Shown here piece after piece: positions 1 through 11,820 of a stretch of 64,000 bases of DNA. The DNA lies in NCBI GenBank assembly GCA_037178625.1, contig CM074139.1:2356001-2420000 (forward strand). Reading direction: 5' to 3'. Source of the stretch: Skeletonema tropicum (taxonomy: Eukaryota > Bacillariophyta > Thalassiosirophyceae > Thalassiosirales > Thalassiosiraceae). The notes beneath the pieces were generated by a model. The model saw only the letters and a list, made by a program, of their open reading frames with translations. It ran no database searches and was not told the DNA's origin. A program made the translations under genes and the position numbers. Each line of letters starts with the position of its first letter. The stretch's first letter is position 1.

Positions 1-631
1 TTTTACTTTCACCAGGTCCTCAGAAACTACTGGCTAGGTTATTCTGAAAGATGTCAGCACTATATCCAGAGGTATGATGGAATTGTACAACCAAGATTAT
101 TTGAAGCGCACATCATCAAATTCTACCGCGGTAAGTTGCAACCTTCGTATTTTAGAACTCCTCATACACCAGACAGACGCTCACTCACACGTCACTTTCT
201 ACCTAAATGCAGGTCTTCAATCACTTGCTTCGATAAGGAAGACGAATATGTACTCCAAGATGGTAGAAGTTGACGGTATCATTGCATCAATGAGAGTTGC
301 AGCATCACATGCACCATCGAATTTCCAGAACAAACTCGAGCTGTTGGAGGCCGAGAAGTGTGGAATTCACAATCAACACTACGAGGCTATGACATCCTAC
401 GAAGCTGCTATCTTGTCGGCTAAAAACAATAAATTTATTCATGAGCAGGGATTAGCCTGTGAGAAGGCAGCGCTCTATTGTAAAAGTTTAAATGACAATG
501 AAAGGGCCTCGGCATACTTCTACCAGGCCCGTGAGTGTTATGAAAGATGGGGTTCGACTGTGAAAGTAGAATTTGTTCAGAGGGAATTGTACAAGATATC
601 TCCTCACTTGAGTGAGAGAACATTGAGATAG
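1..631 (+). CDS. C-terminal end of AAA ATPase/TPR protein (5' truncated by window)
   Basis: Two exons are visible, 1-130 and 213-631, separated by an 82-bp GT-AG phase-1 intron (131-212). Frame 1 of the first exon reads straight into the second once the intron is removed, so the gene begins before the window. The C-terminal part is helical and TPR-like, ending in a block of the form AYFYQARECYERWGSTVKV. This matches the C-terminal signature (dA...Y..WGA.AKv..L) of bacterial and eukaryotic proteins carrying an Orc1-like AAA ATPase followed by TPR repeats. The complete relative at 15736-19929 ends in the same kind of block (YFLYQEWGAHAKAL), so both genes belong to one locally expanded family. 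The ATPase part lies outside the window. Partner and substrate are unknown; bacterial relatives carry kinase or GAF modules, none of which is seen here. Confidence 0.7.
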
Positions 632-716
632 CCTTGTTTGTTTCATACTACTCCTCCTACTAAGTATTACATGCTGATTAATATTATTGTATCCTATTCT
701 ACACTCAATTGTAAAG

Positions 717-3700
717 TCAATCATCGACATCCCACGCTACAGCTACATCGCAATCCCCTCCTTCGACGTTACATGCCTCTTGCTGACGAGTCGTTGCAAA
801 GGAATAATAATCAGAGAAACGAGATGGAACAGGGGAGATTTTGATCTCCCTCTCAAGGGATGCAGAGTCTTCCTCTTCGATATCATTGAGCGTAGTATCC
901 ATCGTATCTGATACCTCAAGCTCTTGATTACCTTTGTTTGCCCACCGGTCACTGTGAAAGCGCCGATCGACAGGGACATCTTCGTCTTGAGCTTTCTGCA
1001 GCGAAGCAGAGTTGATGAAATGAGAAAAGACATATAGAAGAATTGAGGCCGTTACAAGTAGCCATGATGCCGCTTCCACAGTTGCGTCGACTCGGAAACA
1101 CTGGGCATCCTCTTGCTTCAAAATACCGCTGTTTGATAGCATGTTCAAAGTGCCGTTCAGTGGGTCACAGTAGGCGTTGATCATGAATTCTGAAACGCCC
1201 CCAAGCTGCCAAGCAGAGATGATGATCGATAAAACATAAACCTCCATGTATTGCCATGCTGCCAAGCACTCATTGGCAATGTAGTTCTTCCTCCTTTGCT
1301 CTGCATTGGTAGGGACAAACCACTGGATACATTGAGATGCTGCTTGTGCCAATGGTACCAAGAACACGCAAATTACTAGCAACGAAGCAAGACTTCCAAG
1401 TCCAGTCATATCTGACGCTGTATTGAGGTAACGAGCTTCATCCATGATCATTTTGGATAAGTCAAAGACGCTGTAAGAAGTTTTGGCTTCCTGAAATTGC
1501 TGACCACTTTCGATCGCTAGCCCCACGATCCCAAATGTCTCGATACTGAATGATGGAAGAGAGCAGCCACAGATGACAAGTAATACAAACGAAACTTGCA
1601 TTGCGGCAAAGAACCAACTTGCAGCCTTCTTGACCTGGGCACGTTCAGTCGAGGCTTCATAGTCTAATACGAAGCTGTGCTTCCGGAGAGGTGATCTCGT
1701 TGCGTCAGATGACCTGGAAATACCCCATTCGTCATCTTGGCTGTCCCTGGCAGCTGCAATCGTTTTGCGGTGGTAATGGATGATGACATGACTAGAGATT
1801 TGTGAAAGCAGCTGTGCAAGCATGTTTGCATACAAGCCCCAAAGTGGCACTACAAGCATCTGAATCGAGTAGAGACCTTCTGGGAGAAAGCTCAAGTGGT
1901 CTGGACTTTCAACAGAGAGGCGAAATGATGCCAATGTCATGAGGAGGACAAACACGTCGACCATCGACCATTTTCCAAGTGCATCTAGCCAATTCAGAAT
2001 CTTGCCACGACGATCAGAAGATTTAAGTGCATCTAGCCAATTCAGAATCTTGCCACGACGATCAGAAGATACTCTCCTTGTAGGGAGGAACCAAATGACG
2101 AGAGTAATGAGTTGCTTAGTGTATGGCCACACTCCGGAGAAAATCACGATGAGAATCGCTAGTGATTTAGCTCCAGCGTTCCACATCTCGATTGTTGACT
2201 TTGCCATGCTAAACTCAAAGAAGCCATCCACGTCAAAATTTTGACCACCAAAGCTGCCACTCAAATTGACTGTGAGTTGGAGGGAGCAATTAGTGAGGGT
2301 ATGGTAAAGTTGACGAAGAAGAAGAAAAGTCAAATTGCTTACGTACCTGTTCCCCCAAGACTGAGATGACCTGACAGGAAGAGTGCTATGTTGCCCAAAA
2401 TCACAATAGGTATGAACAGCCGTAGAAGCAATGGTACATCTGGACTGAGCGCCAATGGCATCATTCTCGAATCCAAGTCTTTAATTCTCTTCGACTCTTC
2501 AATCTGCATCTTCTCTAGATCCACCAATTGCTCGCGCGTCAGTGTCTTCAGCCATCGCTCGTGTCGACGGTTACGCAAAAGCCTCGTAATGACAATTACC
2601 AAGGCAATGAGTACTAGCAAACAAGAAACAACTGCAATTATTGCAATCAGAAATCCATAAGAAGTCTCACTCTCAGCCGAAGCGATCATTTCATCGAATT
2701 CCAGCCCATTGAAGCCTTTCATGTATGTGGGACTATGTGGACACTTCATTCCTGCTTCATTCAGCGCTCTATCGATGTAACTTTGAACAAGGTCACCTCC
2801 CAATAGGTTGGACACATATGCAAAGACATTGTTGGCAACTTCTGTCGTGTCATCAATTCCTTGTTGCGAAGACACGTAAGAAGTCATATCAAGTAGAAGA
2901 GGGGATGAGCAAGCAATGCAATTGAGGTCGATTCTAGCCTCTGCAACAGCCCATGCAAGACTTCGAATGACAATCCCAGACTCCGCCTCATCTATCCTCA
3001 TCCCATACCTATCGAGGATTGGAGTCACTACAGTTGCGAGCCAACAGTCCACATTCAATATATCCTTGAGCGGAAAGTGAAGGAAAGGATATTCTTGGAC
3101 TTCTGCAAGGAGTTCCACCATCATCTCCAAACTCTTCAAGCTAATACCCAGCTCAAGCTCATTGTCCACTTGTACCTCTTCTCCTTCACCGTAGACCTTT
3201 AGCGTGAACGAAGTACGTAGCGGATCCTTCCCAACACCAATCGATAAAGAATTATTCACTGCGCTTGCTTCGCCCATCATTGGTTGAAGTAATTTAACCG
3301 GAGCCCCAAGACTGTCGAGATTTGAGATTCGCAAGTCTGATAGAGCGATGTCAATTTTTGCATTCAAGCCGTTGAGAGCAACGTCAATATTTTGACTGAA
3401 CAAGTCTCCGGGGAAGTGAATGTCTCCGTCTACGCTCGACTGGCGCTTAGTCAGTGTTGCAATGAAATTGTTCATTTCAGACATTCCGTTCTCATCTGAA
3501 GCGGACATCATGCCATCTAAGACACTGTATAGACCCCGAAACAAGTCACCGTAGGGTGAGTTTCCTCTTCCAAGCAAAGCTAGAGCTCTCGACTCTGACA
3601 AGAAGAGATCTCTGACATCAACGAGACCCTCTAGCGAATCATCAGGCTCTGGACATTGGCTTCCTCTTCCCATACCCATTAGCACTTGCAAAATATTGTG

Positions 3701-6700
3701 AAGTAAAGGACGGATCGTAGTACTTGTGAAAGATGGGATGGCATCGACTATCATTTGCTTGTAGTCGATGAAAACAGCCTCGGTGATGCTTTGGATTTGC
3801 TTGTCCGTCTCTTCAGAGATAAAGCCTGATATACTAAACTCGCTAATATCACCAATGCGCATGACGAAATCTGAGAGACCAGCAGAATGAATCGTTGATA
3901 AGACACAGAAGAATATCTGTGACGTGTTCAAAATCGAACCAAGGCGAAGTGATCCTAGCAAGTCTTGATCCATTGCAACGCTAAGCCCCGCATCAATCTC
4001 GATGTCTTCCAACGTCAAGGCTACTGTGACCAATTCAGGATCTGCATTGTCTCCAACAGACATCTCCAATTTAAGGACCACTCCAATCGTTTCGAGTTTG
4101 ATGTTGTTGCTAAAAGTGTTTGGGTCGGTAGTATTGAGGACGTCGAAAACTTCGAAGGAATCCAATCCTACCAATGATACGTCTACCAGCAGTAATTTTA
4201 CACCCCCTGCATCAAAGCCAAGTCCCTTGTCGGCGAGGGGAAATGTCATTAGACCATTATCATCCAAGACTGAAGAGAGTAAACTTGAGATACCAAGAAC
4301 TTTGTCACCACTGTTGGTTTCGACCATCCCACCAAGGTAACTCTTGCCCTCAGCCAAGGCCATGTCTGCCCAGCTTGCTACGCTAGACAAGTCAGTCAAG
4401 TCTATTAGCTTTGCATCATCAGGCACTGACATGTCTAGGGTGACTGGCGACGCCACACTTGTGTGCTTTTGGGCAAATACAATTGCGATAGTTTGAACGA
4501 CAGCCATGCTAGCGTAGATGATTGTATCAACTAGATCGTGAGTTGCTCGGAATGGACTATCATTCTGCTCAAATGTAAGTCCAAACTTTGGATCGGAAGG
4601 GCATAGCGACGATGATTTCATCAGTTGTCCATCAATCATTCCCTGCATAAAGTCACTCTGCATCAACTCTGACAGAATCGATAGGCCCCGAGACTGTAGA
4701 ATGTCAATGAAATCGTTTGCACCGAGAAAGTCAATAATCGTATTCAAATCCTTGAGCATGCCATTACTGCAAGAGACACACGAAGTTTTCGGAAGCATGC
4801 CTCCTTCACCAAATAAAATTTCAAAGACTGGGATTGCCGCTCCAACGTTGAGGGTTGATGGAGGGATCATTGATAGCCAACAATGAAAGTTCAAAATATC
4901 TCGAAGTGGCATCTGCATGAATCTTGATTCGGACACGGTAGCAAATAAAACTGCAAGGATCTCAATCGAAGGTACACTCATGTGCAAATCCATAATGTTG
5001 TTCGTTGCCAGAGGCGATTGATCCCCTCCCACCACAAGCTCTAACTGAACAGACGCATCAACAGCTTGATCGTCAATCCCAAAGCTCACTTTATTCTCCA
5101 GCAAGTGAGCCGAAGATGACCTAGGCTTGAGCAATTGGAATGGTTCCCGAAGAGTATCCACACCCACCAAACGAAAGTCAGACAGTTTGAGACGGAGATT
5201 TTGTGCGAATGCTCTCCAGATATCTTGTTCTACATCGACCTTGTGTAAATCAACAAGTGTTCCATTCAAATGAATTAAGCCTTCTGTTCCAGATTGAGAC
5301 TTGGTCAGGGGACGAATGAGCATGTCATTTAATGTTGTTAGCAGTCCATCGTCATCCGCAGTGAATAATTGACTTTCGACAATGTCCATTACCCACGGAA
5401 TGACATTGCCATAGGGACTTGTTCCCGACGCACCAGCCAATGTAGCCTCCGATGGTAACAGTAGCATATCCCTCCAATCAACATGACGTTCTGGTGCCAC
5501 ATTAGTATTCTCGGGACATGCACCCACAAATTTCAACCGAGTCTCCTCTAGGTAATCATTCGCCAAGTCACGAACAAACATATCAAAAAAATTGGGCAAG
5601 ACACGCTTCAATACTGACTCGTACATGTCAAATAACGCATCGGCAAGTTGTGTAATGATATAATCAATCCCTTCATCGAGAAATCCATTCAACTTGGGAG
5701 GGACGATATCACTTACACTCAACGTTAATTCCGACAATGCAAGTTGCTCTACTGTACTGAGGAAACATGCGAGTATATTCGTTGTGTCGAGTACCGAACC
5801 CAATTGGAGAGCACCCAAAGTTTCCGTATTTATACCAAGCAAGACTGAGAAATCCAACTCCAAATCTGTCAATGTAAATTCTACAGTGAACTGTTCTGTC
5901 ACCGATGGTGCGTTGGGAGGTACAATAATCATCGCATTGGACAATGAGGATGCCTTCATCTCTGCCTCCATTTCAATCTCTACCCATAGATATTGTAGTT
6001 TCAATGAGTTCCCGAGCGTATGTTTTCCAATGGGATTGAGTATATCCATTTCGACAAAGGAGTCCAATCCTCCCAATTGGATGGATTTCATGGACATGGT
6101 GGTTTCTGTGAACATGTCATGGGTATCAATAACAGTAGCTCCACCACTACCACCACCATTCGTCGAAGAGAAGAACAAGGAAGGATTCCAGCTGCAACAT
6201 TCCCTCCTCATTCAAAACATTCTCCCGAATCATTGCATTGATAGCCAACCCTCCTCCAACGAATCATCAGTGGTGGCACCAAACAAATTATCAATTTGAT
6301 CAAAAATGGCAGTGTTGATCCACTCTCCTGTATATTCTCCCATATCTTGAAAATTGAGATAGAGTGAGTCACCTCTTTCATTAGTTGGTACATTTTGCAA
6401 CTGATTCTCCAAAGCCAATGATTGTACAACACTTACTCTCCTCTTCTTCTACCAAATAAACATCCATCCAATCTGACAAATCCATCAACAAATCATCCAA
6501 AGCCTCATCAGCCAACCCACCCAACTCAGTACAAACCACTGTATTCAATTCACTTTCAATTCTATCCCTCAATAAATGTTCAATCCAATTAATAATACTT
6601 GCAATCATTCCAAGTCCATCACCTGTAAAGGACATGTCGGCAATTTGAATGTTACTATTGCACTACTCCAACACTTGCATCAGTTAGGTCCATGAGATGT

Positions 6701-7292
6701 ATAATCTGGACTTGTAAAAGTGTAGATTGATCGCTGCACCACTTGTTGCACCATCTAATTTTGCCATGCCATCGCCTTGGCCATTGAATATGGTCCATTT
6801 GTACCCCCATCGAAAATGACATGTCAGTTGCACTCCTTCAAGTTTAATATTGACACGTTGATCGGTATTGGAGAGGGGTGTGTGATTGATTTGAATGTTT
6901 TTAATGGAGATTTGAGAACAGCGTAGTTGAGAGATGGAAAGGGTAAGGCCGTTGGTTGTGAGGGTTGTGGGAGGAAGTTGGAGGGTTGTTTGGGAGAGGA
7001 GGGAGTTGAATGCTGTAAAGGTGGTGAGTTTTCTACGGTTTGTGGAGTGTGTTGTGAGGAGGTGATTGTAGAGTGTGGATTTTAGGGTGGGCATGTTGGG
7101 CACTTCAAAGGTTGGAGATGATGGATCATTGTAGTCTAGTGCATCAGCTGATGGGGTTGTGAGATGATAATGGTCGATTGGATGGAGCGTAGTGTCAAAA
7201 ACTGATGATGATGAAGCGGCGGCGGCGGAAGGAAAGAGCCAACGGACGGCACAACATGCCAGTAGAAAGAGTCGTCTGGAAGAATTCATCAT
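717..7292 (-). CDS. TULIP (BPI/LBP-like) repeat protein fused to a PqiA/LetA-like membrane domain
   Basis: The start at 7292 gives a signal peptide (hydrophobic core followed by an Ala-rich stretch). Next come long beta-rich segments with BPI/LBP character, in two homologous blocks about 630 residues apart, marked by the paired motifs GLDSFVEMDILN / GLDSFEVFDVLN and ILNFHCWL / ILNVDCWL. A membrane helix near 2660-2600 leads, after a 77-bp intron (2270-2346, phase 1), into a multi-pass domain. That domain has the PqiA hallmarks: MWNAGAKSLAILI, a P..K pair, RRGKILNWLDALGKWSMVDVF, and a degenerate second half ending in LAAWQYMEVYVLSIII. PqiA/LetA proteins are bacterial inner-membrane partners of MCE lipid-transport tunnels; TULIP domains bind and move lipids. 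I infer a lipid-transfer membrane protein with a lumenal or extracellular TULIP region. Between about 6170 and 6725 the frame changes several times while similarity continues. No MCE domain is present. Confidence 0.75.
1977..2072. repeat. 48-bp in-frame tandem duplication inside the PqiA-like domain
   Basis: Two 48-bp units, 1977-2024 and 2025-2072, differ only at the last two bases. On the minus strand they encode SSDRRGKILNWLDAL twice, just before the GKWSMVDVF motif. The duplication is a whole number of codons, so the frame is kept, but it adds 16 residues to a cytoplasmic loop whose length is normally conserved in PqiA proteins. Confidence 0.95.
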
Positions 7293-8229
7293 TGCTTATT
7301 GCTGTCAGATGGTTCGTCTTAAGATGTATGGTGATCTTTTGCAGCTAAATTAATGCAAGAGGCTGCTCAGTTCATTGATAGAAAGGCGGTCGAGGTTTTA
7401 AAGTGAAGGACCCTATGCACGATGCAAATTGATAAGATCCACTGTCCGAATCTATTTATTTTATGTGAGCAACCATCAAGCTGATGTTAAACGTGAAGCA
7501 GAGAACTGGGACTGATGGCTCAAGTCATGGCAAGCTACAGAGTTTCTCATGGCGGTCGTATAAAAGGGTCATCACCATGGTCATGATCAGGGAACCTCAT
7601 GATATTCCTTTTCTTTGATCTTGCTTTGGTGATGTGTGTTTTCCCGTTCACGTGAATGTTTGTGAGTCGTGTATGTTGAACGGAGAGATGGTCATCTCAA
7701 ACAGTTTTAATTAACTCCACACATTAGCCCTAAAGCGAGGCTGTCTGCGGCACCGTAATAACTGACGTGGCAATATTTCACGGAAACAAATTTACTGGAG
7801 CAATGACGCACGGCCCGCCATTTTGAGTACTTATTTGGCCCTTATTTGAGACTACTGATAGTAAGTACTGGGGCAAGTCCTCCTGGCTGAGAAGATTGCA
7901 CTCTTGACTGCCGCTGCCGATTGTTGTTATGAGGGTGGTCCGGTTGTTTGTTCGTGTTGTGATTATTGTGGTGAGACAGTCAGTAGATGAGAGTTCACTT
8001 ACTGAACGTTTCTTGTTATCGTACGTGGAAGAAGTAAAGATTATGCAATGATTCTAAACACTGAAGTTAAGTCGTTAAATAGTGCTTATCATACAAATAC
8101 CTATACATATCAAATCTACCATGCCCTAGAGCCTAGAGAGAGGGAGAGGTAGACTTCCTACCGAGTCCATCATTCTCGAAACTGCACGGCAGCTTTCCTA
8201 AACTTCTTCTTTGTAGAATAAGCATTTTA
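7293..8229. other. Non-coding flank; left part of a segmental duplication
   Basis: No coding region is supported. From about 7770 the sequence is repeated near 10130 (shared blocks include the stretch with gggcaagtcctcctggct at 7871 and 10196 and ggttgtttgttcgtgttgtg at about 7940 and 10530). Upstream of 7770 is the 5' flank of the minus-strand TULIP-PqiA gene and should hold its promoter; no clear element was recognised. Confidence 0.5.
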
Positions 8230-9490
8230 GCCCAAATAGATCTCTCTCAAACTATTCATGACATCATCCACCGAGCCCGAAATCCGAATCCTTCTCATCA
8301 GCGGACAAGAGATGCATCAAGAATGTCATCAACGTTGAAGGAGTTATCAAGGAGAAGTTCTTCCATCAAGTCTTCAAGTAACAGATGTGGGTGTAGCTCG
8401 AACGTGATCCTGGTCTTCCTCGCGAAGGTGGTCGTCGACTGCTCTTGGGGGGATGAAAGCGAGCTAGAGGACGGTCCGTGATGAGACGAGTCGTCTTTCA
8501 CGTCTTGAAGACGGAGTTCTGTCCATCCTTACTCTGTCATTTGAGTAGTATAGAAATGGGTCTTGAACTTTCAAGATGGGATGGATTTCTTCAGTGGGGC
8601 TGTCCAAGTCTTCAAGTAACAGATGTGGGTGTAGCTCGAACGTGATCCTTGACTTTCTCACACAGTTGGCCGTCGACTGCTCTTCGGGGGCTGACAGCGA
8701 GCTAGAGGACGGACCGTGATCAGGCGAGTTGTCTTTCAAGTCTTGAAGCCGGAGTTCTCTCATCCGTACTCTTTCATTTGAGTAGTGTAGAAATGGGTCT
8801 TGAACTTTCAAGATGGGATGGATTTCTTCATTGGGGCTGTCGACATCTTGAATGGTTTTTCGGCAGGAGTCGTCCTTACTCTTGGCATTGGAGTGGGAAA
8901 CAGCGGAGATTGGTTGTGTAGAGGCCTTCATCATGGTAGGTGTGCCTTTTTAGAATTTGGAATTTCGATGCTAAAATTTATGCTGCGTGGGGTGTGGGGT
9001 GCGTGTGGATGTTGAAGTCATTGTTGCAGTATTCTAGTCGTAGATGAAGTTTGCGTGATCGTGAAGTCAAGCAAGTGTACATTTTCCAAAAACCTGTTGG
9101 GTTCCTCGAATCTGCCACAAAAGCAGTACGCAAAAGGAAAAATATATACCATAATGAAATGATTCTACAGTACGATGATACAGATCTTCACTTTCTCATT
9201 CCCTGAGAGAGTATTTCCATAGTACTATTGTCAGGAGTATGATCAGGTATCGGAGTAATATTTTATCCCGGGTTTGTACACATCACATAATGTTGCGGTG
9301 AGACAGTTCGAGTGCCTACGAGTAGCGGGCTGACATTCTTTGTTTAGAACCTGACTCGTCCGGGGTGATTATTATGTATATCCCGGATTTGTACACATCA
9401 CATCATGATGTGCGTACGTTCGAGTGGTGACATTCCTGTTTCGAATCCTGACTTGTATCGGAGTAATTATTACCCCGGAGTCTCACTTAG
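7770..9490. repeat. Segmental duplication, unit A
   Basis: Direct repeat of 10130-11640, recognised from collinear near-identical blocks: the flank at 7772/10133, the ORF family at 8230-8934/10808-11284, and the upstream stretch containing caaaaacctgttgggttcct at 9090/11424. Unit A is longer because the gene copy within it carries an internal duplication. Confidence 0.8.
8230..8934 (-). pseudogene. Disrupted copy A of a short acidic protein family
   Basis: Reading from 8934 downward, the product is collinear with the intact 158-residue protein at 10808-11284 (same ASTQPISAV start, DPFLHYSNERVRM, RKSRITFELHPHLLLEDL). Copy A has an internal tandem duplication: after the LLLEDL segment it jumps back to a second DSPTEEIHP...DPFLYYSNDRVRM block. 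Shortly after, one extra base relative to copy B (in the stretch read as ttctgtccatcc on the plus strand, near 8518-8530) shifts the frame. The remainder (KITFELHPHLLLEDLMEEL-like) continues in another frame to about 8298, where a second extra base near 8304 breaks the C-terminus. Function unknown; the family looks diatom-specific. Called a pseudogene because of the two frame breaks and the internal duplication. Confidence 0.65.
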
Positions 9491-10060
9491 CAAGTTCAAG
9501 GAAAATTAAAGGCAGGTGGCCGAAGTAAATAAGTACGTACGTCCCGCTAGCTGTTTTGTAGTTTCAGATTAGTAGTTGCAGTGCCACAGCTGTGCAACAA
9601 GCAACAAGCAACAAGCAACAAGCATTCACAAGAACCCCATCGAACATTCTCAACGAGAGAATACGTTGGGCTAACGTAGGAATTAAAATCCCCTAGAACG
9701 TACATACTACCTTAAGTCCTACCCAAGCTGCACTTTTTGCTTGGACATCAACCATGAAGCTGCCGCTCCTACCGACGGCCACAACAATGCACACGCTTCA
9801 AATACAACCATATGCACGTACCCGCTCTCCAATACTATTGGGTATATCATGGAGACGTTTCTTTGTCGAGGTAGATGCCGTCTTTGAGAGATATTGTAGT
9901 GATGATTGGTCATCTTCGTCCACCTGTGACCCTTTTGGCAATGATACACTGCACTGCAAGGTCCTCTACTTTACATTTCTCTTCTGCAATATAATATACT
10001 TCCGAGGTCGTGCCCGGCGTGTGAAAGTGCAGGTACATAGGTCATGGGAACCATACTTTG
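9250..10060. repeat. Dispersed repeat, copy 1
   Basis: The block containing cggatttgtacacatcacat, the stretch around gtagaacgtacatactacc, and the following segment through tgttcgag...gaggtagatgccgt recur at 13636-14095 (left and middle parts) and 52855-53245 (middle and right parts). Copies keep the same order but carry different deletions. A 120-codon open frame at 9754-10116 falls inside; the equivalent sequence in the 53 kb copy is frame-disrupted, so I treat it as non-coding. No transposase, LTR or clear terminal repeat was found. A short run of a 7-bp unit (caacaag) lies at about 9595-9625. Confidence 0.7.
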
Positions 10061-10129
10061 CGGTGGATGATAATGAATTTGAGGGTAGTATTCTGTTCCA
10101 ATGGAGGTTGGGTTAACTGAGTGAGCTTG

Positions 10130-11640
10130 GGCAATATTTCACGGAAACAAATTTACTGGAGAAATGCCATTGAGTGATAGTATGAATAGTGATAGGGCAA
10201 GTCCTCCTGGCTAGATTGCACTCTTTGACGGAAGTGTGTGTCTGTGATTCATTCTGAGTAGCTATGTGTCTTAAGCGACTCAGATCAGATGGTTCAGCTT
10301 TATCGCTAAGAAGTGTTTTCTGCCGTGAGGTTATCTTCTATTTTCGTCTTGTTCCTTCGGGTGCTTAGGAGTTGGGAGTTTCCTTGCTGTTTTTCACCAT
10401 GTTTATATGTCGACGATTGTTCTTTTGGTAGTAGAGAATAATCAATAGCTGTACATTGTATATTGGGTGTAATACTTTGTATTTATCCTCTGTGTGTCTC
10501 TTGACTGCTGATTGTTTTGAGGGTGGTCCGGTTGTTTGTTCGTGTTGTGATTATTGTGGTGGGCGGTGCATATGAGAATTCACTTCCGAACGTTTCTTGT
10601 TATCGTACGTGGAAGAAGTAAGATTATGCAACTTCAAAACACTGAAGTTAAGTCGTTAAATAGTGCTTATCGTACAAATACCTATACATATTCAAATCTA
10701 TTGTACCTTGTACCATGTCCTAGAGAGAGAGGGTAGACTTTCTACTGAGTCCATCGTTCTCGAAACTGCACGGCAGCTTTCCTACAATTCTTCTTTGCTC
10801 ATAAGCATTAGCCTAAAATGATCTCTCTCAAACCATTCATGACATCATCCACCGAGCCCAAATCCTTCTCATCAGCGACAAGAGATGCATCAAGAATGTC
10901 ATTAAAGTCGAAGGAGTCGTCAAGGAAAAGTTCTTCCATCAAGTCTTCAAGTAACAGATGTGGGTGTAGCTCGAACGTGATCTTGGTCTTTCTCGCGCAG
11001 GTGGTCGTCGACTGCTCTTGGGGGGATGAAAGCGAGCTAGAGGACGGTCCGTGATGAGACGAGTCGTCTTTCACGTCTTGAAGCCGGAGTTCTGTCATCC
11101 TTACTCTGTCATTTGAGTAGTAGAGAAATGGGTCTTGATCTTTCAAGGTGGGATGGATTTCTTCAGTGGGGCTGTCGACATCTTGAGTGGTTTGTCGGCA
11201 GTAGTCGTCCTTACTCTTGGCATGGGAGAGGTAGACAGCGGAGATTGGCTGTGTAGAGGCATTCATCATGGTAGGTGTGCCCATAGAATTTGGAATTTGG
11301 TTCTTCGATACTAAAATTTATGCTGTGTGGGGCGTGGATGTTGAAGTCGGTCGTTGCAGTATTTTTTAGTGGTAGATGAAGTTTGCGTCATCATAAAGTC
11401 AAGGAAGTGTACATTTTCCAAAAACCTGTTGGGTTCCTCGAATCTGCCTCGTAAGTAGTACGCAAAAGGAAAAAAGTTGTACCATAATGGACCATAATGA
11501 AATGTTTCTACAGTACGATGATACAGATCTTCACTTTCTCATTCTTTAGAGAGTATTTCCATAGTACTATTACACAGATGTAGGATCAGGTATCGGAGTA
11601 ATTATTATCCCGGGTTTGTAAACATCACTTAACGAAAATT
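10130..11640. repeat. Segmental duplication, unit B
   Basis: Direct repeat of 7770-9490. It carries the intact copy of the short acidic protein and ends near 11640, where similarity to unit A stops just before the MITE-like element. Confidence 0.8.
10808..11284 (-). CDS. Short acidic protein, intact copy B (unknown function)
   Basis: Single-exon frame of 158 residues starting at 11284. I do not recognise a named domain. Visible features are a polar N-terminus, a DQDPFLYYSNDRVRM block, a Ser-rich linker, then a basic patch followed by KITFELHPHLLLEDLMEEL and an acidic C-terminal tail. There is no signal peptide or membrane segment, so a soluble nuclear or cytosolic protein is likely. It lies in unit B of the segmental duplication; its sister at 8230-8934 is broken, which makes this the only copy here that could be expressed. 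The strong conservation of the coding stretch between the two units, compared with more gaps in their flanks, supports a real gene. Function is not inferred. Confidence 0.55.
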   Translation of the reverse strand: MGTPTMMNASTQPISAVYLSHAKSKDDYCRQTTQDVDSPTEEIHPTLKDQDPFLYYSNDRVRMTELRLQDVKDDSSHHGPSSSSLSSPQEQSTTTCARKTKITFELHPHLLLEDLMEELFLDDSFDFNDILDASLVADEKDLGSVDDVMNGLREIILG

Positions 11641-11681
11641 TGAGTGTAAAATACATCGGAATTCCGTACTTTACGTCCTTT
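11285..11681. other. 5' flank of the short acidic protein gene
   Basis: Non-coding; duplicated in unit A up to about 11640. Probably holds the promoter of the minus-strand gene at 10808-11284. No defined motif recognised. Confidence 0.4.
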
Positions 11682-11820
11682 CCCAGTGTAAAATCTACAC
11701 ATTTTCTTGAAATACAAATTTGTAATATCTCTGGCTGTGTTCGCTGTGTTGCGCGGCAAAATGCGGCAAGGGAAATTACATGATTTCTACCTCACTTTTC
11801 AGTGTAACTTTTACACTGGG
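11682..11820. mobile_element. MITE-like element with CCCAGTGTAAAA terminal inverted repeats
   Basis: The left end at 11682 reads CCCAGTGTAAAATCTACAC and the right end at 11796-11820, read in reverse complement, begins CCCAGTGTAAAAGTTACAC. The 139-bp interval has no coding capacity. I see no convincing target-site duplication. A solitary copy of the same end sequence lies at 13606-13626, which suggests a small dispersed family. Confidence 0.6.

Noticed and set aside
5694..6299. 201-codon plus-strand ORF
   Set aside because: Shadow of the minus-strand TULIP-PqiA coding frame; Ser/Thr-rich composition typical of an antisense frame.
9754..10116. 120-codon plus-strand ORF starting MKLPLLPTATTMHTLQIQP
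   Set aside because: It lies wholly inside the dispersed repeat, and the matching copy at about 52950-53245 has gaps that break the frame, so it is not conserved as protein.
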